The notes under the pieces: generated by a model | What the model was told of the DNA's origin: nothing | What the model saw: the letters and a program-made list of their open reading frames with translations, nothing else | The model's database searches: none | Translations under genes and position numbers: made by a program | Shown here: one piece after another, positions 16,491 through 30,218 of the stretch | How the letters are laid out: each line of letters starts with the position of its first letter | Position numbering within the stretch: the first letter of the stretch is position 1 | Source of the DNA: Coenobita brevimanus | Taxonomy: Eukaryota; Arthropoda; Malacostraca; Decapoda; Coenobitidae | Direction: 5' to 3' | Assembly (NCBI GenBank): GCA_032717465.1 | Contig: CM064665.1 | Span: 24,741,088-24,805,087, forward strand | Length of the DNA: 64,000 nt

Positions 16491-18585
16491 TCCAGTTGCC
16501 TGTTTACTAGTCCACAACATCATACTCAACACACACAAACACCACAACCCACGAGGCAACAGAATACATTAAAACGCAAACTTTTCACCAAAGACCGTCT
16601 ATCTCATAAGGCAATGCAACAGATTTAAACACACCTCACCTCTCCCACACACACAACACACCATCACAATGCTCCAAGAACTAAACAAAGTGATCAACAA
16701 CATTTTTGTACAAAGAAAATGGAAAACTGGAAGGCCTTTGTAACAAAGCTTTGACACTTCACAGACACCTCTAGACTCCAAAGAATATTTAACAGTATCA
16801 CTAAATCACAAATATGCACTTCCAAGACCCACGCTACCATCACCTCCAACACCCAACGCATCACATCCTGGAAAGAACAAGCAAATAATCTTATAAATCA
16901 CTACAAAACATAAGTCGCAGCACTCACAGAGTCTGAAAAACGAACCTCTCAACATAGGCCGTCCTTTCCTGTCGATCACAGTGCAACCCCCTTCGCTCCA
17001 GGACAGACACTTAACATTATCAACAAAAAGAACCTTATAAGCACAGGGTCAGATGGTATCAGCAACCTGTACCTAAACATTAAGGACCACAAGGCATCCA
17101 GACCCTGACAAACATCAGCAACTACTCATATTCACACTGCAGCATTCCTAGTATTTGGAAACATGGAACAGTCACCACTATACCTAAAGCAAACAATGAC
17201 CCGACACTCCCTTTGTACAGACTCGTAACACTACTTAACACACCATCCAAAATAGGTGAATGTCTCATTCTCAGTAAAGTCATTCCCCATGTCCCCTTTG
17301 CACGGATTCAAACCAATGTATTCTAAATGCACCTTACTGGCTAATCTCACGTAACGAGCATCGAATGGCATCAACTCCACGACACTAGCTCAGGGAACAC
17401 TTCTCATACCTGATAAGTAAACCAGTAGATGCCATCCCGCGATGCAAAGTAATCACCAAGATAATGAAAATGAATATGGAGAACAACACTAACTGATGGC
17501 TTGCCAGCTATTTGTCTGGTAGATAAGCCAATGTTATATTCCACGGCAAATCATTATGAACAAGAAATTTCCCTAATGTAGTTCCACAGGGCTTTCTTCT
17601 CTCACCCATACTCTTCGACCTATGCACACATATTCCCACACCCCAACCATGTACAAACAATGCCTCATTATGCTGATGACACCACCAAAATAACCACACA
17701 CTTCATTGCGACACAGACTGCAAACTGCAACAGGACTTCCTCAGCACACTGCAGTCTTGTGTGGACAACAGGCTGCAGATTGCCCAAGTCAACTCAAGCA
17801 CAGCACTCATCATCAGCAGTAAACATGATCACAGGTACTCCCCCCACATCACACTTTAACAATGTACATGTGCCACACACACACACCCTCTGTTAAGACC
17901 CTTGGAGTGACATATAACACTTGACTCACCTTCAAGGGCCATGTACATCAAGAGGCGTGCATCCCCGGACTCAATGCACTAAGGGCAACTATAAGACCAC
18001 ACTTTGGGGAACAAAAAGAAACACTCTCCTTACTCAACAAACATTAGATGAGTAAATGTCATATGCCTCCCCAGCATGGGCTCCCATCACATCTAATGTT
18101 CGCTCCAACATATTGCAGATCATACAGAACAATGCATCACAACTGGCTGCACCAAAATCACACCAACAGCTTACCTGCAATCTGAAACAAAAGTCCTCCC
18201 TGTCAGAACTACCTCGATATGAGGGGCGCACAATTCTCTGCAGCAGCCGTCTCCAATACACAACACCCCTGCCCTTATATGAAAGAAACACACAACACAC
18301 CTAGGCATATAAGACACTCACCACACAAACATTATCAAACCCTCTACAACAATATCCCACCTCCAGATATTCCAACACTAACAATGAAATAACACCTACC
18401 TACTGTATTCATGTGCAGGACAATACAACACCTCGATCAGAAGACCATACTACAACCCACCCACCCCTCCGGACATCCACGCATCGGAGGTGTCCTTAAA
18501 CTGAGCTGAATGAGTTCAGTTAGCTTCACTCAGAGCAGGACATCACGCAGCCCTCCACAGCTAATAGTTTAGATTAGAGGGCATT
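16491..18585 (+). mobile_element. Jockey-like LINE, heavily degenerate
   Basis: Plus-strand fragments resemble a Jockey-type RT: the catalytic YADDTT at about 17663-17680, a thumb/linker with KTLGVTYNT near 17895, SYASPAWAPITS at about 18058-18095 and LDMRGAQF near 18215. Stops and frameshifts occur throughout, so the copy is dead. The same family is on the minus strand at 25776-27290, which shares ASPAWAP and LDMRGTQF. Confidence 0.75.
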
Positions 18586-18956
18586 ATTAATGGGCAGAGA
18601 AACACACCAGGCTTCTCAGCATTTGAACATCAGCCAGCAGAGAAGAGTGGGAAGCAGAACAGGTGTAATGTTAAGTGAACTTTTGTCCTTGGGTGTACAT
18701 AGGTGGAACCTCCCCGACTGCCTTACTCCCCGTCTCCTCCCAAGCCTGGAGAAGAATGAAGATCCTAGTCAGTTTTTGTAATAAACAAATCTCTGTTGCA
18801 GTGGTTCACTATTAACACGGATCATTGTCTTTGGTATAAATTTTTCATCATAATACTAACTCAAGATTGGCCATAAAGTGTCAGGAGTGGAGATAAAAGT
18901 ATAAAGTAACAATCTCATACTCAAATCATGCTCAAGAAAATTTGTGAGTATGGTAC
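18586..18956. other. 3' flank of sulfotransferase region; repeat remnant
   Basis: Contains one degenerate unit of the 123-bp repeat (18594-18650) and otherwise unassigned sequence. The missing terminal exon of the sulfotransferase would be expected on the minus strand here or further left. I could not recognise one. Confidence 0.4.
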
Positions 18957-19012
18957 CTGGAACTTGGCCTTCATTTGGGGAGTGAAGTGATTGACCCAGT
19001 CCCCAGTGGCAC
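18957..19012 (-). CDS. Sulfotransferase exon 6, RKGxxGDW motif
   Basis: A 56-base exon missed by simple frame listing. The acceptor CTCCCTACAG precedes 19012. It completes RKG and reads ATGDWVNHFTPQMKAKFQ, then meets a possible donor GTACCA at 18956. If unspliced, the frame runs 12 more codons to a TGA. The conserved Lys of GDWK is Val, and the dimer motif (FTV) reads FTP. Confidence 0.85.
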
Positions 19013-20104
19013 CTGTAGGGAGAGAAGAACACAGGATGAACACTGAGAACATACAATACTTAGTGTAAATTCACCTGATGGAACTGGGCCACTCCTACAA
19101 CTTGAAAACTAAGTCGCAGTTGTGTGACTTTTAATGAAATTTAGTAATGAGGTGGACATGAGCCTCCTTCACTCATAGTTAAATTGACCTTCCAATCTGA
19201 CTTACTTGGCCATCAGGTAAAACATGCTATTTCACCTTTATCTGTGGGCTCACCTTAATCTCACCCAGCTTATATCTACCTATTTCAAGCAAAGGGTGGT
19301 CCATATATTACAGCATGACCCGTATTCTTGTTAGTTAAGGAAGGTCCCTGACACCTTTTCCTAAGCGGTTTGTTTATTATACTTTACTGTACATAAATAC
19401 TTCTACCATAGCCATACTCTGCAAAAATAACCTACAAAAGATTATTAACCAGCCATATCCCAAAATAAATCACTAAGGAAGAAGTGTTAGGGAGCTTCCT
19501 TACCCAGTGACAATATAGGTCCATGTGTTGCAGAGACGGCTTAGTCAGCGTAAACAGTATCTTCTTCCCATAAATCTTTTCTGTTTATCTGTGTATAGCC
19601 AGACGTCGTTATCCCGTAAGGGGTGCCCACAAACAAATAGTATCCTTGTCACCCTGTCCCCTGCCATTTCGCTGGCCTCCTCCCAACTCACATCCCCCTG
19701 TCTTATATACCTCTTCACTCCATCCCTCCATCTCATCCTCCGTCTCCCACTCCCTCTCCCTCTTTTCTACATTTTTACTATTTCTCATAAATTCTTGCAA
19801 CCTTAATACTCTCCAGTTTTTTTGCTGTCACTGACTGCAAGGTGGATTAGTAATTTCATGAAGAAGCCAAAATCTCTGCTTTCCCCATACCAGCAGACTG
19901 AGCCAGGACCACACGATACAAGGGTGCAATATACCATCCATCCTGTGTATCGTTGTATGCCCAGCTTAGCATACTGTAACCTGGTCATTCAAACCTGACA
20001 TGCTTAACCTATTTTGTCTCAGTGGCTTGCATCCATTAATGAGGTGAGTGAAGATGATGATGATGTAACGACAATGATGATGATGAACACTACGACGAAG
20101 ACAG

Positions 20105-20139
<35 letters not shown>

Positions 20140-21074
20140 TAACGACAATGATGATGATCACTACGACGAAGACAGGGATGATGATGATGATGATGATCAT
20201 GATGATGATGATGATGATGGTGATGATGACGATGATGGTGATGGTGATGTAACGACAATGATGACGAACATTAAGACGGAGACAAGGATGATGATGATGT
20301 AATGACAATGATGATGAACAATAAGACGAAGACAAGGATGATGATAATGACGTTGATGATGATCATGACAATGACGATGATGACATGACGACGACGAGAC
20401 GATGATGATGATGGTAATGAAGGCAATAATAATGATAATGATGCCAAAGGTAACAATGACAATGGATGATGGTGATCATGATGATGATGGTACTGAAGAC
20501 AATAAGTAATAATAGTTATTATGATGATAGTGATAATGATGATAATGATGATTATGAATGAGATGAGGATGACTAAGATTACTGTATCATGACAACAACG
20601 ACGACGCTAACTAACCCTTCCTCACAAACTCAGCCTCTCCCGGCACCAGTCCAGGCGATTCCGGGATGAGACTGATGTTAGTGGCAGGTCTGGCCTTCAT
20701 GTTGGCAAAGCTGGAATGCTGGGCCACCTGCAGCAGCTCGTCTTCCGTCAGGCCTGTGGCGAGGAAGTGGTCCAGGCGCTGAAGTTCCCTCAGCGGATCC
20801 TTGTTCATGTCTTCGTAGTATACCCAGAGGAGGTTTGGGTGGGTGCGTTTTGCCCATGCCTCGCTTAAGTGACTCCAGTATGGCGCTCGCAGAACTGTGA
20901 AGAAGAAGAAGAAGAAGAAAGAGAGAGAAAAGAGAAGAGAGGGAAAAGAAGGCGAAGGTGTCCGAGAAAAAGGAGATGCAGGAGCAGAAGAGGAAAAAGA
21001 TGAAGGATTAATCACTTTATTCCTATCAACGGCACTAAAATCAACAGTTTATTAAATTTCTTCAAAGTAACGTT

Positions 21075-21148
<74 letters not shown>

Positions 21149-21937
21149 TACCTAAATCTCGGCACCACAGATCCAGGAACTCTTCCAGGTCGCCCTTGAA
21201 ATTCACTGACTTGAGGAGTCTATGAAGGTGGTAACAAGACACACACACGTCACCCGGATGTCTAGCCACATATATCACCTACGAATGAAAATGTAAACCA
21301 TCATCATCATCATCTGCATCGTCAGTTTCATCTTCACGATTCTTATTTCAAATGATGATTTAAACGGTTTAAGTTCGTATTTGTGGACTACGGTAGAAAC
21401 CAAAACAGATCAAAACAAGAAGCTGTGCCAAGGAACAGCAAACCCGTCCCTGTGAGTCATTTTAGTGTTGACGTATAAACACAACTGAATATCTTGTCAA
21501 ATATGCCACATATCAAATTTGAAGTAAATCAGGTGAAAATTAACGATTTTATGCCCACATGAAATTTTAGGCCAGATCCACCTGACAATGACCCCCTTAC
21601 CACTAGCTGAGGGGTGACTCCTCTGATGTAATGAGGCATGTTACACATACAGATTTGAAAGACGCACCTATAGGTTTTAGTTTCATGTCGATATGACGAT
21701 TTTGAAAGAGATATGGCGAAAAAACTATTTCCCCCCGTTTTTTTACACTTTAGAGGCCCATAGTCTGGGCCTTGGCCCAAAATTTAATCAGGTAATCATG
21801 TCATAGCCCGTCGTCGCTTTAATTTTAGTTAAAACTGCACCAGTAGTTCTCGCAAAAAGTTAACAGATCAACAGAAACCGAGTTAAAGCAATACCCGTCC
21901 CCAATCCCCTCCCGTGTGGGGGCTGGTGACTAACAGT

Positions 21938-21971
<34 letters not shown>

Positions 21972-22470
21972 CCTAATTACAGTAAAACTAATTAGCTAAT
22001 CTTATTGTGTACCCACAACAAGGAAGTTTTACTATAAATCTTAATGGTTGTTGTTTTTTGTTTACAGATTTCCTGCACCTATGGTGCAGACCAGGCCATA
22101 CATTAGCCCGGTCAGTGGGGTATGGGCTGATTAAAAAATAGTAAGGGGGGAGAACAGGGCCTGGGGATTGCCCAGAACACACGCCCTGTCTCCTGGCTGG
22201 CTTTGTGGTGTGTGTAATTCACCGGGTCGGTCAGGATCACCTGATGGTCGTGATCGTCAGCTTTTACCCTCTCGGAAGGGAGCTGAGAGCTCATATAGTC
22301 CGATCTAAGGGCAAGGCTGTGACCTTCACACACGCACACACCCGTACCCTTGCTCTAGGGGGACAGTAACCACCCACTTCGTCAGTGAAACTTTTCGCAA
22401 CCTGAGCGAGGCGCGAACTCCCGTCTACCAGATGGCAAGCAAGAGCGTTACCACTGCACCAGCAGTGTGT

Positions 22471-22531
<61 letters not shown>

Positions 22532-24354
22532 GTAGATTGTCCTCCCGTAGTAGGACCGGGCCTGTGGGTCCGCCAGAGGCAAAGCTGATGAATTGAGGAG
22601 AACTAGCGTGAGCTAGAAGGCTTCTGGTAGTTGTTAGATGATTAGGGGGAGCTACTTCAGGCCGTCGTACAGCTCCAAGTTTCTCATGAATTTGATTTTC
22701 TTTAAGATGTTGTTGACCAGTTGTTCAGTGTCAAGCTTGCTCCAGTCAAAGTCGGTGATGGTGGGAGGTGACGTGCTGGCAGTGTCGATCTCGGCAGGGG
22801 GCGCTGGAGATACAGGATGTTCTATCTCCATGTCGTCAGGTGGTGGTGGAGGCCTGGCTTTCTTCCCCTTCTTTTTCTTCATCTTCTTCGGCTCGCCATC
22901 AGTAGCAGGTGGTGGAGTCGAGGGCGGGAGGTCCTCTTCTTCTCTGTTGATGGAGGGGACGGGAGAAGGAGCCCTTTCCTTGGCTACTGACGGCGAGCGG
23001 CGGGGATCATCGGTGGGAGCTGGCTGAGCAGGCTCAGCAGGAGGTGCAGTGGCGGTGGCAGCAGTTGCCCTGTTCAGGGGAGCGTCGAGCTGCAGCCTGA
23101 GCTGCGGTGTTGTGCGGGGTCTGGGTGGCTGCAGCTTCGAGACTCGGCGCTCCTGACGAGGGGCAGCATTTGTATTGCTGGCAAAGCACTGCGGAATGAC
23201 AATGCGCGGAAGCCCGTTCTTCACGAAAATCTGTGGAAGAAGAACGAGCATCGCCGCCTTGTCACTGCCGCAAAATGCTCGTGCAGTCACTATACACATG
23301 GTGACTATTGTGTCAATTTCCCCAGTGTACCGGGGATCCCTGGTCTGACGATTCTGAGCCGAGGGGCACCGCCGCGCATGAGCAGAGCACTGCACAGCTG
23401 CATCTCTCGGTCCGGTAACGTGTATGGCCTCGGGACCCTTCGGTGCTTGTAGGAGGTCAAACACAACAGCCTCACCCTCTCGTAACGGGCGTTTCCGGCT
23501 CCGTGAATTGGTATAATCGAACCCCAGGCGGTGCACGAATACATCAGCGCCAGTGTCCTGGCGCCGATTGAACCCGTACCCCGCCCTAGCGTTGTACCAC
23601 TTCGCGGTGCCGGAGGTGGTGTGGGCCCGTGGTGGCTGGGAACCTGCAGGTGTTGCACCCCTTGACGGGTCGAAGGCAAGAGCAGGTGGAGAGGACGGAG
23701 TTGTTGCTGCCATGGCTGCTGCACCAGGAATGGTGTGTGTGTGTAGAGGTACATCTAATATAAACAAGATCTGAAGACCCTAAGGTATGATCTTGTATAA
23801 CATCAACAAGGGACCGGAGGACAAAGGTGTCGAAAAACTCAGAGGTAAATTTTGCGTTTGTCACAATAGCTGGCTAACTGCATGCTAAACTGTAACTATA
23901 TTCCATTCAGATCATAAAAGGGACTATAGCTATATATCCAGAAATGTATATCTTTAAAACTTCTGTGGTTTTCTCTAGAACGTGTTGCAAAGAAAAAACT
24001 GAGCAGATTTGAATTCTGTACTTTCTACTGGGCTAAATGGCAAAATATTATGCCAAAGTTATACAGCAAGCATTTTTTTTTTTTTTTTTTTAGGATTTCC
24101 ACCCAAATATCCGTATCTCAGTTAGTTTCTGAGATATTTCAATTAAAAAAAAAACAATTTTTAACTAAAACTGAGTATATCACCTTCAAAAATAGGTCAA
24201 AATCATTTATAATTGGCATAAGGACTTGGGTTAACCTAGGGTACCTGCATGTGTAATACCATCAAGATCGAAGGAAAAGTGCAAAGAAAAATAATACTGA
24301 CGAAAACATGAAGCGTTGCCATTTATTTGGCGAAGCTTAATAAAGCTTATGCCG

Positions 24355-24401
<47 letters not shown>

Positions 24402-25051
24402 TTCACCCACCTTACAGCTCTCAAGAATGGATGGCGGGAGAAGTGAGAAGGGCAGATGGGTTTTGATTATTCTAGGAGAAGGAACGGACTCAACATGGTC
24501 CAAAAATACCCCAGTGGTGCCCGGGTCCTCGTCTGGATGTTGCTTTAACAAACAGTCAACCAGAAAACTGGGCAGAGGAATATCTGGATGGGAAGTTGAA
24601 TCACCTCTGAAAAAAAGAATGGTTGTCAGTCTCTCTCTCTCTCTCTCTCTCTCTCTGCTGTTTGTTCCACTCTCATTATCTATTCATAGGTCCATCTATT
24701 TACCTGACTCCCTGTCTGCTTGTCCCTCTGTCTAATAATTTACCTGTCTATCCATTGGTCTGTCTGTTTGTCCCTCTGTCTTTAATCATCTATCTGTCTA
24801 TCTGTCCATCTATCTATCTATCTGTCTATTTATCTACCTGTCTGTCTGCTTGTCTCTGTTTCTTTAACTAGTCATCTTCCTACCTGCCCATAAGTCTCTA
24901 TCCATCAATCTTTCTTCTGTCTATCGATCTATATGTCTCTCTATCTATCCCCTGTTAATCTATCTATCTGTCTGCCTGTCCATCTATCGCCTGTAAGAGT
25001 ACTGAACAGGGGTAGCACCGGACAAAATAATTATACTGTCCTATCAGGAAG

Positions 25052-25082
<31 letters not shown>

Positions 25083-25787
25083 CTTTACACACCACTTCTT
25101 CATGTCTAGCGCCATATTCTAGTGATAATAATAGCTCAGTGGCAGACAATGACAATGCTGTGGCTGTACATCCTTTACATAGCACTTCTTCGTGACAAGC
25201 ACCATATAGTAATGTTAATCTCTTATACCCCAGCAGTCAAGATGGGGAGATGGCAAATTTAGGCGAAACTACATAGTTAGATCATACTAACTATACTCTG
25301 TTTACTGAAACTTGGCATAAAATTGCCCCTTCTAACCAGCTTGTGGAGTTGTAACAGGAGATGAACACTAGAATATGGTGCTAGTCACGAAGAAGTGCCG
25401 TGGAAAGGATGCCGCACCGTGACAGTATATTATTCTACCAGTGAATTATGGGATATAAACTGAAAAAGGATCAAAATATCCACCTACACTCCCTTCACTT
25501 TAACTTGGCACAAATTTCCTTCCATACGCAGCTTACTTCTCGTAGTTCAGGGGCAGAAAAGGACAATTCTACGTCTCTACTACTTTTACACGGCGCTTCT
25601 TCGTGATCAGCATCCTAGTCTCGTATTAACCCACTGTTACAACTCAACATTCACGATGGAAAGACGGCAATTTTAGGCCAGGTTGTGGAAAAGGATGTAG
25701 AGCCGTAGTATTGTCTTATTTTCCAGTAAAAGAGTTAATGAAGGCTGTATCTGACCACTCCAGTTCCTAACGTCTATGCCAAACCGT

Positions 25788-25819
<32 letters not shown>

Positions 25820-26871
25820 GGTGGTGGTAGTGGCGGTGGTGGTATTTAGTAGTGGTGGTAGTAGCAGTCCTCCTCTTTCCGTTCACCATTCTCCTTTCGG
25901 GGATAGGGAGAGACCTGAGGGACATCTGTATAACCAGGCAGTGGAGTGGCCTGTAGTAGTAGTAGTACTTGTTCCCTAGGTAGTCTGGCCGAACAGCCCC
26001 GAGTCCCTTAGGAAGGCCATGGCCGAGACCGGGCTTGCCTACAGAGCTCTCAAAGAGTCTATGTTGTGAAGTTGGAGTAGGTGATTGTGTGCAGTGCAGT
26101 CTTCCATAATGTGTTAATAGTATGGGGTGCTGTGTTGCATCCTGGACAGGTATCAGCAACGGAGTCATCCACCCTCTTCTGGTAGCTTAAGAGGGCTGGA
26201 TGGTGCCCACATCTCAGCCTGGCCAGGTGGACCCTGTCCTCACGAGGAAGATAGGATTCAGAAGGGTGGATGTCAGGAGGCCGTGCATGCAGCTGTGTGT
26301 TGTCTTTAAGTGACTTGATGGAGCGGCGAGTGATCTGAATGTGGATATGCTTCTGGTAGCTGGTCTGAGGTGGGCGAGAGGGGAGAGATGATGCAGTATT
26401 TGTGCATGGTATCGTGTGCTGGGTGTTGTTTTGATGTTCCTTGGTGTGGGTGGATGTGCTGCCACGTAATATAGTTCATGTTGTGGGTTTGTAGAGGCTG
26501 CAGCAAGAAACTGAGTGCCTCTCATGTCTAGGTGATCCTTGACTTTGAGGACTTTGGTTTCTTGATGTAGGTGGCCTGTGGGTGTAGTGGCTGTGCAGCC
26601 TGTGATTATTTTTAGGGCCTTGCTCTGTATGGTCTGTAGAGTGTTGTAGTGTGTTTTGGTGAGGTTAGGAGCCCAGGCAGGGCTTGCATAATTCATCACT
26701 GAACGTATGTATTGTTTGTATACTGTGGTGGTGGTTTCTTTGTTGTGTCCGAATGTTGTATAATCAAGTGACCTCAAGGCATTGGGTCTTGGTGTTGTTT
26801 TAATTTTAATGTTTGTGATGTGTTGTTTAAATGACATTGATGTATTGTATGTTACACCAAGGATTTTGTGT

Positions 26872-26949
<78 letters not shown>

Positions 26950-29740
26950 TAGGGGAGTGTTGTTTATGGTGAGGTGTGGGATGTGATTGTGTTCTGTTGT
27001 CCAGTTTGTGAGAAGAGTCACTGTAGATTTGGTTGGGGCTATTTTGAACCTATTTGTGGTGAACCATTCGTGTAGGTTGTTGAGGTAAGGTTGAATGATG
27101 TGTGCAGCTGTGTTTGCGTTTTGGTGCGTACATGTGTTATATTATCTGCATAGGAAGCCATGTGTATCTGTGGTGTGTGGAGTGTGGGTATGTCGTGCAT
27201 GTATAAGTTAAAGAGTGTAGGGGACAAAACAGATCCTTTGGGGACACTTTGTGAAGTGTCTGATGTAAGAAGACTGACCGGCAAATGTTACGTGTGCACA
27301 TCTGTCTGCTAAGTAGTTTGCCAGGAGTGGCCTGTCCATTTCAGTGCTACCGCGAGAAGGCGTCCCTTACTATACATAGTCGATGGAGGACACAGGAGAC
27401 TAAGCAACACTTCGTCCATTACTATGATGCTGACGTGTTGGTTGATGGGCAAAACAAGTCACTGAGGGAGAGGCGTTACGTGGCCCTGATCAATAAGAAC
27501 ATGGATTGAATCAATGAAAAATCAAAAGACATAAAAGTACAGACAAACAAGAAGCGGTGTCAAGGCACAGCAAACCCGTCCCTGGCAGTCATTTTAGTGA
27601 TGACGTATAAACATAACAGAATATCTAGTCAAAGGTGTCTCATAAAATTTGGAGTAAACCAGGTGAAAATTTACGATTTTATGCCCATTTGAAATTTTAG
27701 GCCTGAACCACCTGACATTGACCCCCATACCGCTAAGTAAGGGGTAACCCTCTGATGTAATGAGGCATGTTATAGTATTAAGATTTGAAAGATGCACCTA
27801 TAGGGTTGTGTTACATGTCGATATGACGAATTTGAAAACAGTTCTGAACAAAAACTATTTACTTTTGTTTTACATTTTGGGGCCTACAGCCTGGGCCTTG
27901 GCCCAATTTGGCGCAAAATTCAGTCAGGTCATCAGAAGGTCATAACTCATCATCCCTGAAATTTTAGTGAAAATTACACCAGTAGTTCTCGTGTAATGTT
28001 GTTAACAAACAAACAGACAAACAAACAGGCAGACAAGCCGAGTGAAAACAATACCCATCAAAGTAGTTTACATTCAGATGAACCTGGATTACCACAACTA
28101 CTACTACACACCACCATTGCCACCACTACTGCTACTACTACTACTACTACTACTACTTCTAATACTATTACACACCACCACCACTACCACCACTACCACC
28201 ACCACCATTACCACAACAATTACTACTATTGCTACTACTATTACTAATACTAGTGCTGCTGCTGCTACACAGTACCACCACCACTACTATTACTACTGCT
28301 ACTACTACCACCACCACCACCACCACCACCACTACTACTACTACCACTACTACTACTACTATTACTACTACTACTACTACTACTACTATTGCTACAACTA
28401 CTACTACCATCGCCACCATAATTACTACTACTCTTGCAACTACAGTATTACTACCACCATCATCACCACCACCACCACCACCACTACTACAACCACCACC
28501 ACCACCACCACTACTGCCACTACCAGTGAAGCAGAATCAAGTGATGTTGGTGCCTACTCAAGGAAGGGGGATCGCTCTGTGACTGGCGTGTTAATGGCTG
28601 TGGTGAAGTCAAGGTCGTGCGTCATACACCACACCATCTCCTGTGTCCACGTCGTGCCGCTGCGGGGAAACCCCATCACCACTACGTCATCTGGCCGAAA
28701 CCTGGACAAGGAAAATGAAAACCTTAGGAAAAAAAAAATAGTTAAAATATCAATCAATCAATCATTTCCTGTGGCACCCCACGGAATGCATAGGGTCTCA
28801 ATGAACTCTCTCCACCAATATTTTTCTCTTGCCATCTCCTTCAGGTTCCACCAACACTCCTCTCCTGCTTCTTTTTTCATTGTCCTCAACCAGGTTTCCC
28901 TCGGCCTACCTCTACCTCTTCTTCCTCTAGCAATCCACTCTGGCACATCCTGTATTAAACAACCTTCTTTTCTGTATATATGCCCCAGCCACTTCCAGCG
29001 AGACAGTCTCACATATTCATTAACTGGTTCCACTCTCGTAATATCCCTTACTCTTTCATTTGTAACTCTGTCTTGCCACTTTACCCCAAGAATCCTTCTC
29101 AGTATTTTATTCTCAAATCCTAATACACTCTGATCTGTTGCAATTGTACTGTACCATGACTCATGCCCGTAAATTAAAATGGGTCTAACCATGGACTTGT
29201 AAATTTTCACTTTAGTATGTACCGAAAGCATATTATTATTCCAAACAGATTTCAACATTCCAACAGCTCGCCAAGCCTGTCTAATTCTCTCCTCAATTTC
29301 ATTGTTTAATGATCCATTAGATGATACGATCGTTCCCAGATATTTTAAAGTTTTCTACATTCTTCACCACATTATTCCCAATTACACAATCGATTTGGTT
29401 CTCCACGTTCGTATTAATAATTTCAGTCTTTCCACAATTTATTACCAATCCCACTTTTTCTCCTTCCTCCACAAGACAATCGAGCACCCTCTGCATCTCG
29501 TAAATACTTCCGCAAATCAGTACAATATCATCAGCATAGTCCAAATCCATCAGCTTCTTATTTTCTTTCCAGTTAATTCCTGCACCTGTTCTCCTTACAA
29601 CCTTTTTCATAACATAATCCATAACCAAAACAAACAACAATGGCGAAAGAACTCCTCCTTGAATCACTCCTGACCTAACTTGAAATGGATCACTCAAAGA
29701 ACCACACCACTACCTTACAAAAAGTACCTTCATGCAGGTA

Positions 29741-29810
<70 letters not shown>

Positions 29811-30179
29811 AAAAAAAATGAGGTGACCGGCGCTGAGAGTTTCCTGTCGACAAATTTGGAACTAAGGATGAGAACGATGACAAAAGTGTTTTACGCGTAC
29901 ATAGCCAATAATTCCTTAACCCAGCGTTACGTAATGGTAAACTGAAGCTCACTTACCTCGCTCCCCACGAAATTAGGAGAGACAGAGCACAACTAGACTC
30001 CGAGAGTGTAGCAGAGCCCTCTTCCAATAAAGTACTCAGTCATTGAGGGGGACTTGTATATAACTCAAAATCTTGGTGGAATATCTTCAGACTAACGTCT
30101 CATTTGAGGATTTTTTTTTTTTTCTGTTTTGGGCCTTCCAGACATGGCACGAAAAGAATAAAGAAGAAGAAGAAGAAGA

Positions 30180-30218
<39 letters not shown>

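Noticed and set aside
19996..20335. Poly-His frames considered as metal-binding proteins
   Set aside because: Direct consequence of GAT/CAT triplet repeats.
28042..29133. 363-codon plus-strand frame rich in Tyr, Thr and Leu
   Set aside because: Its first half is translation of the ACT/ACC microsatellite and its second half is antisense to a sulfotransferase exon and a LINE.
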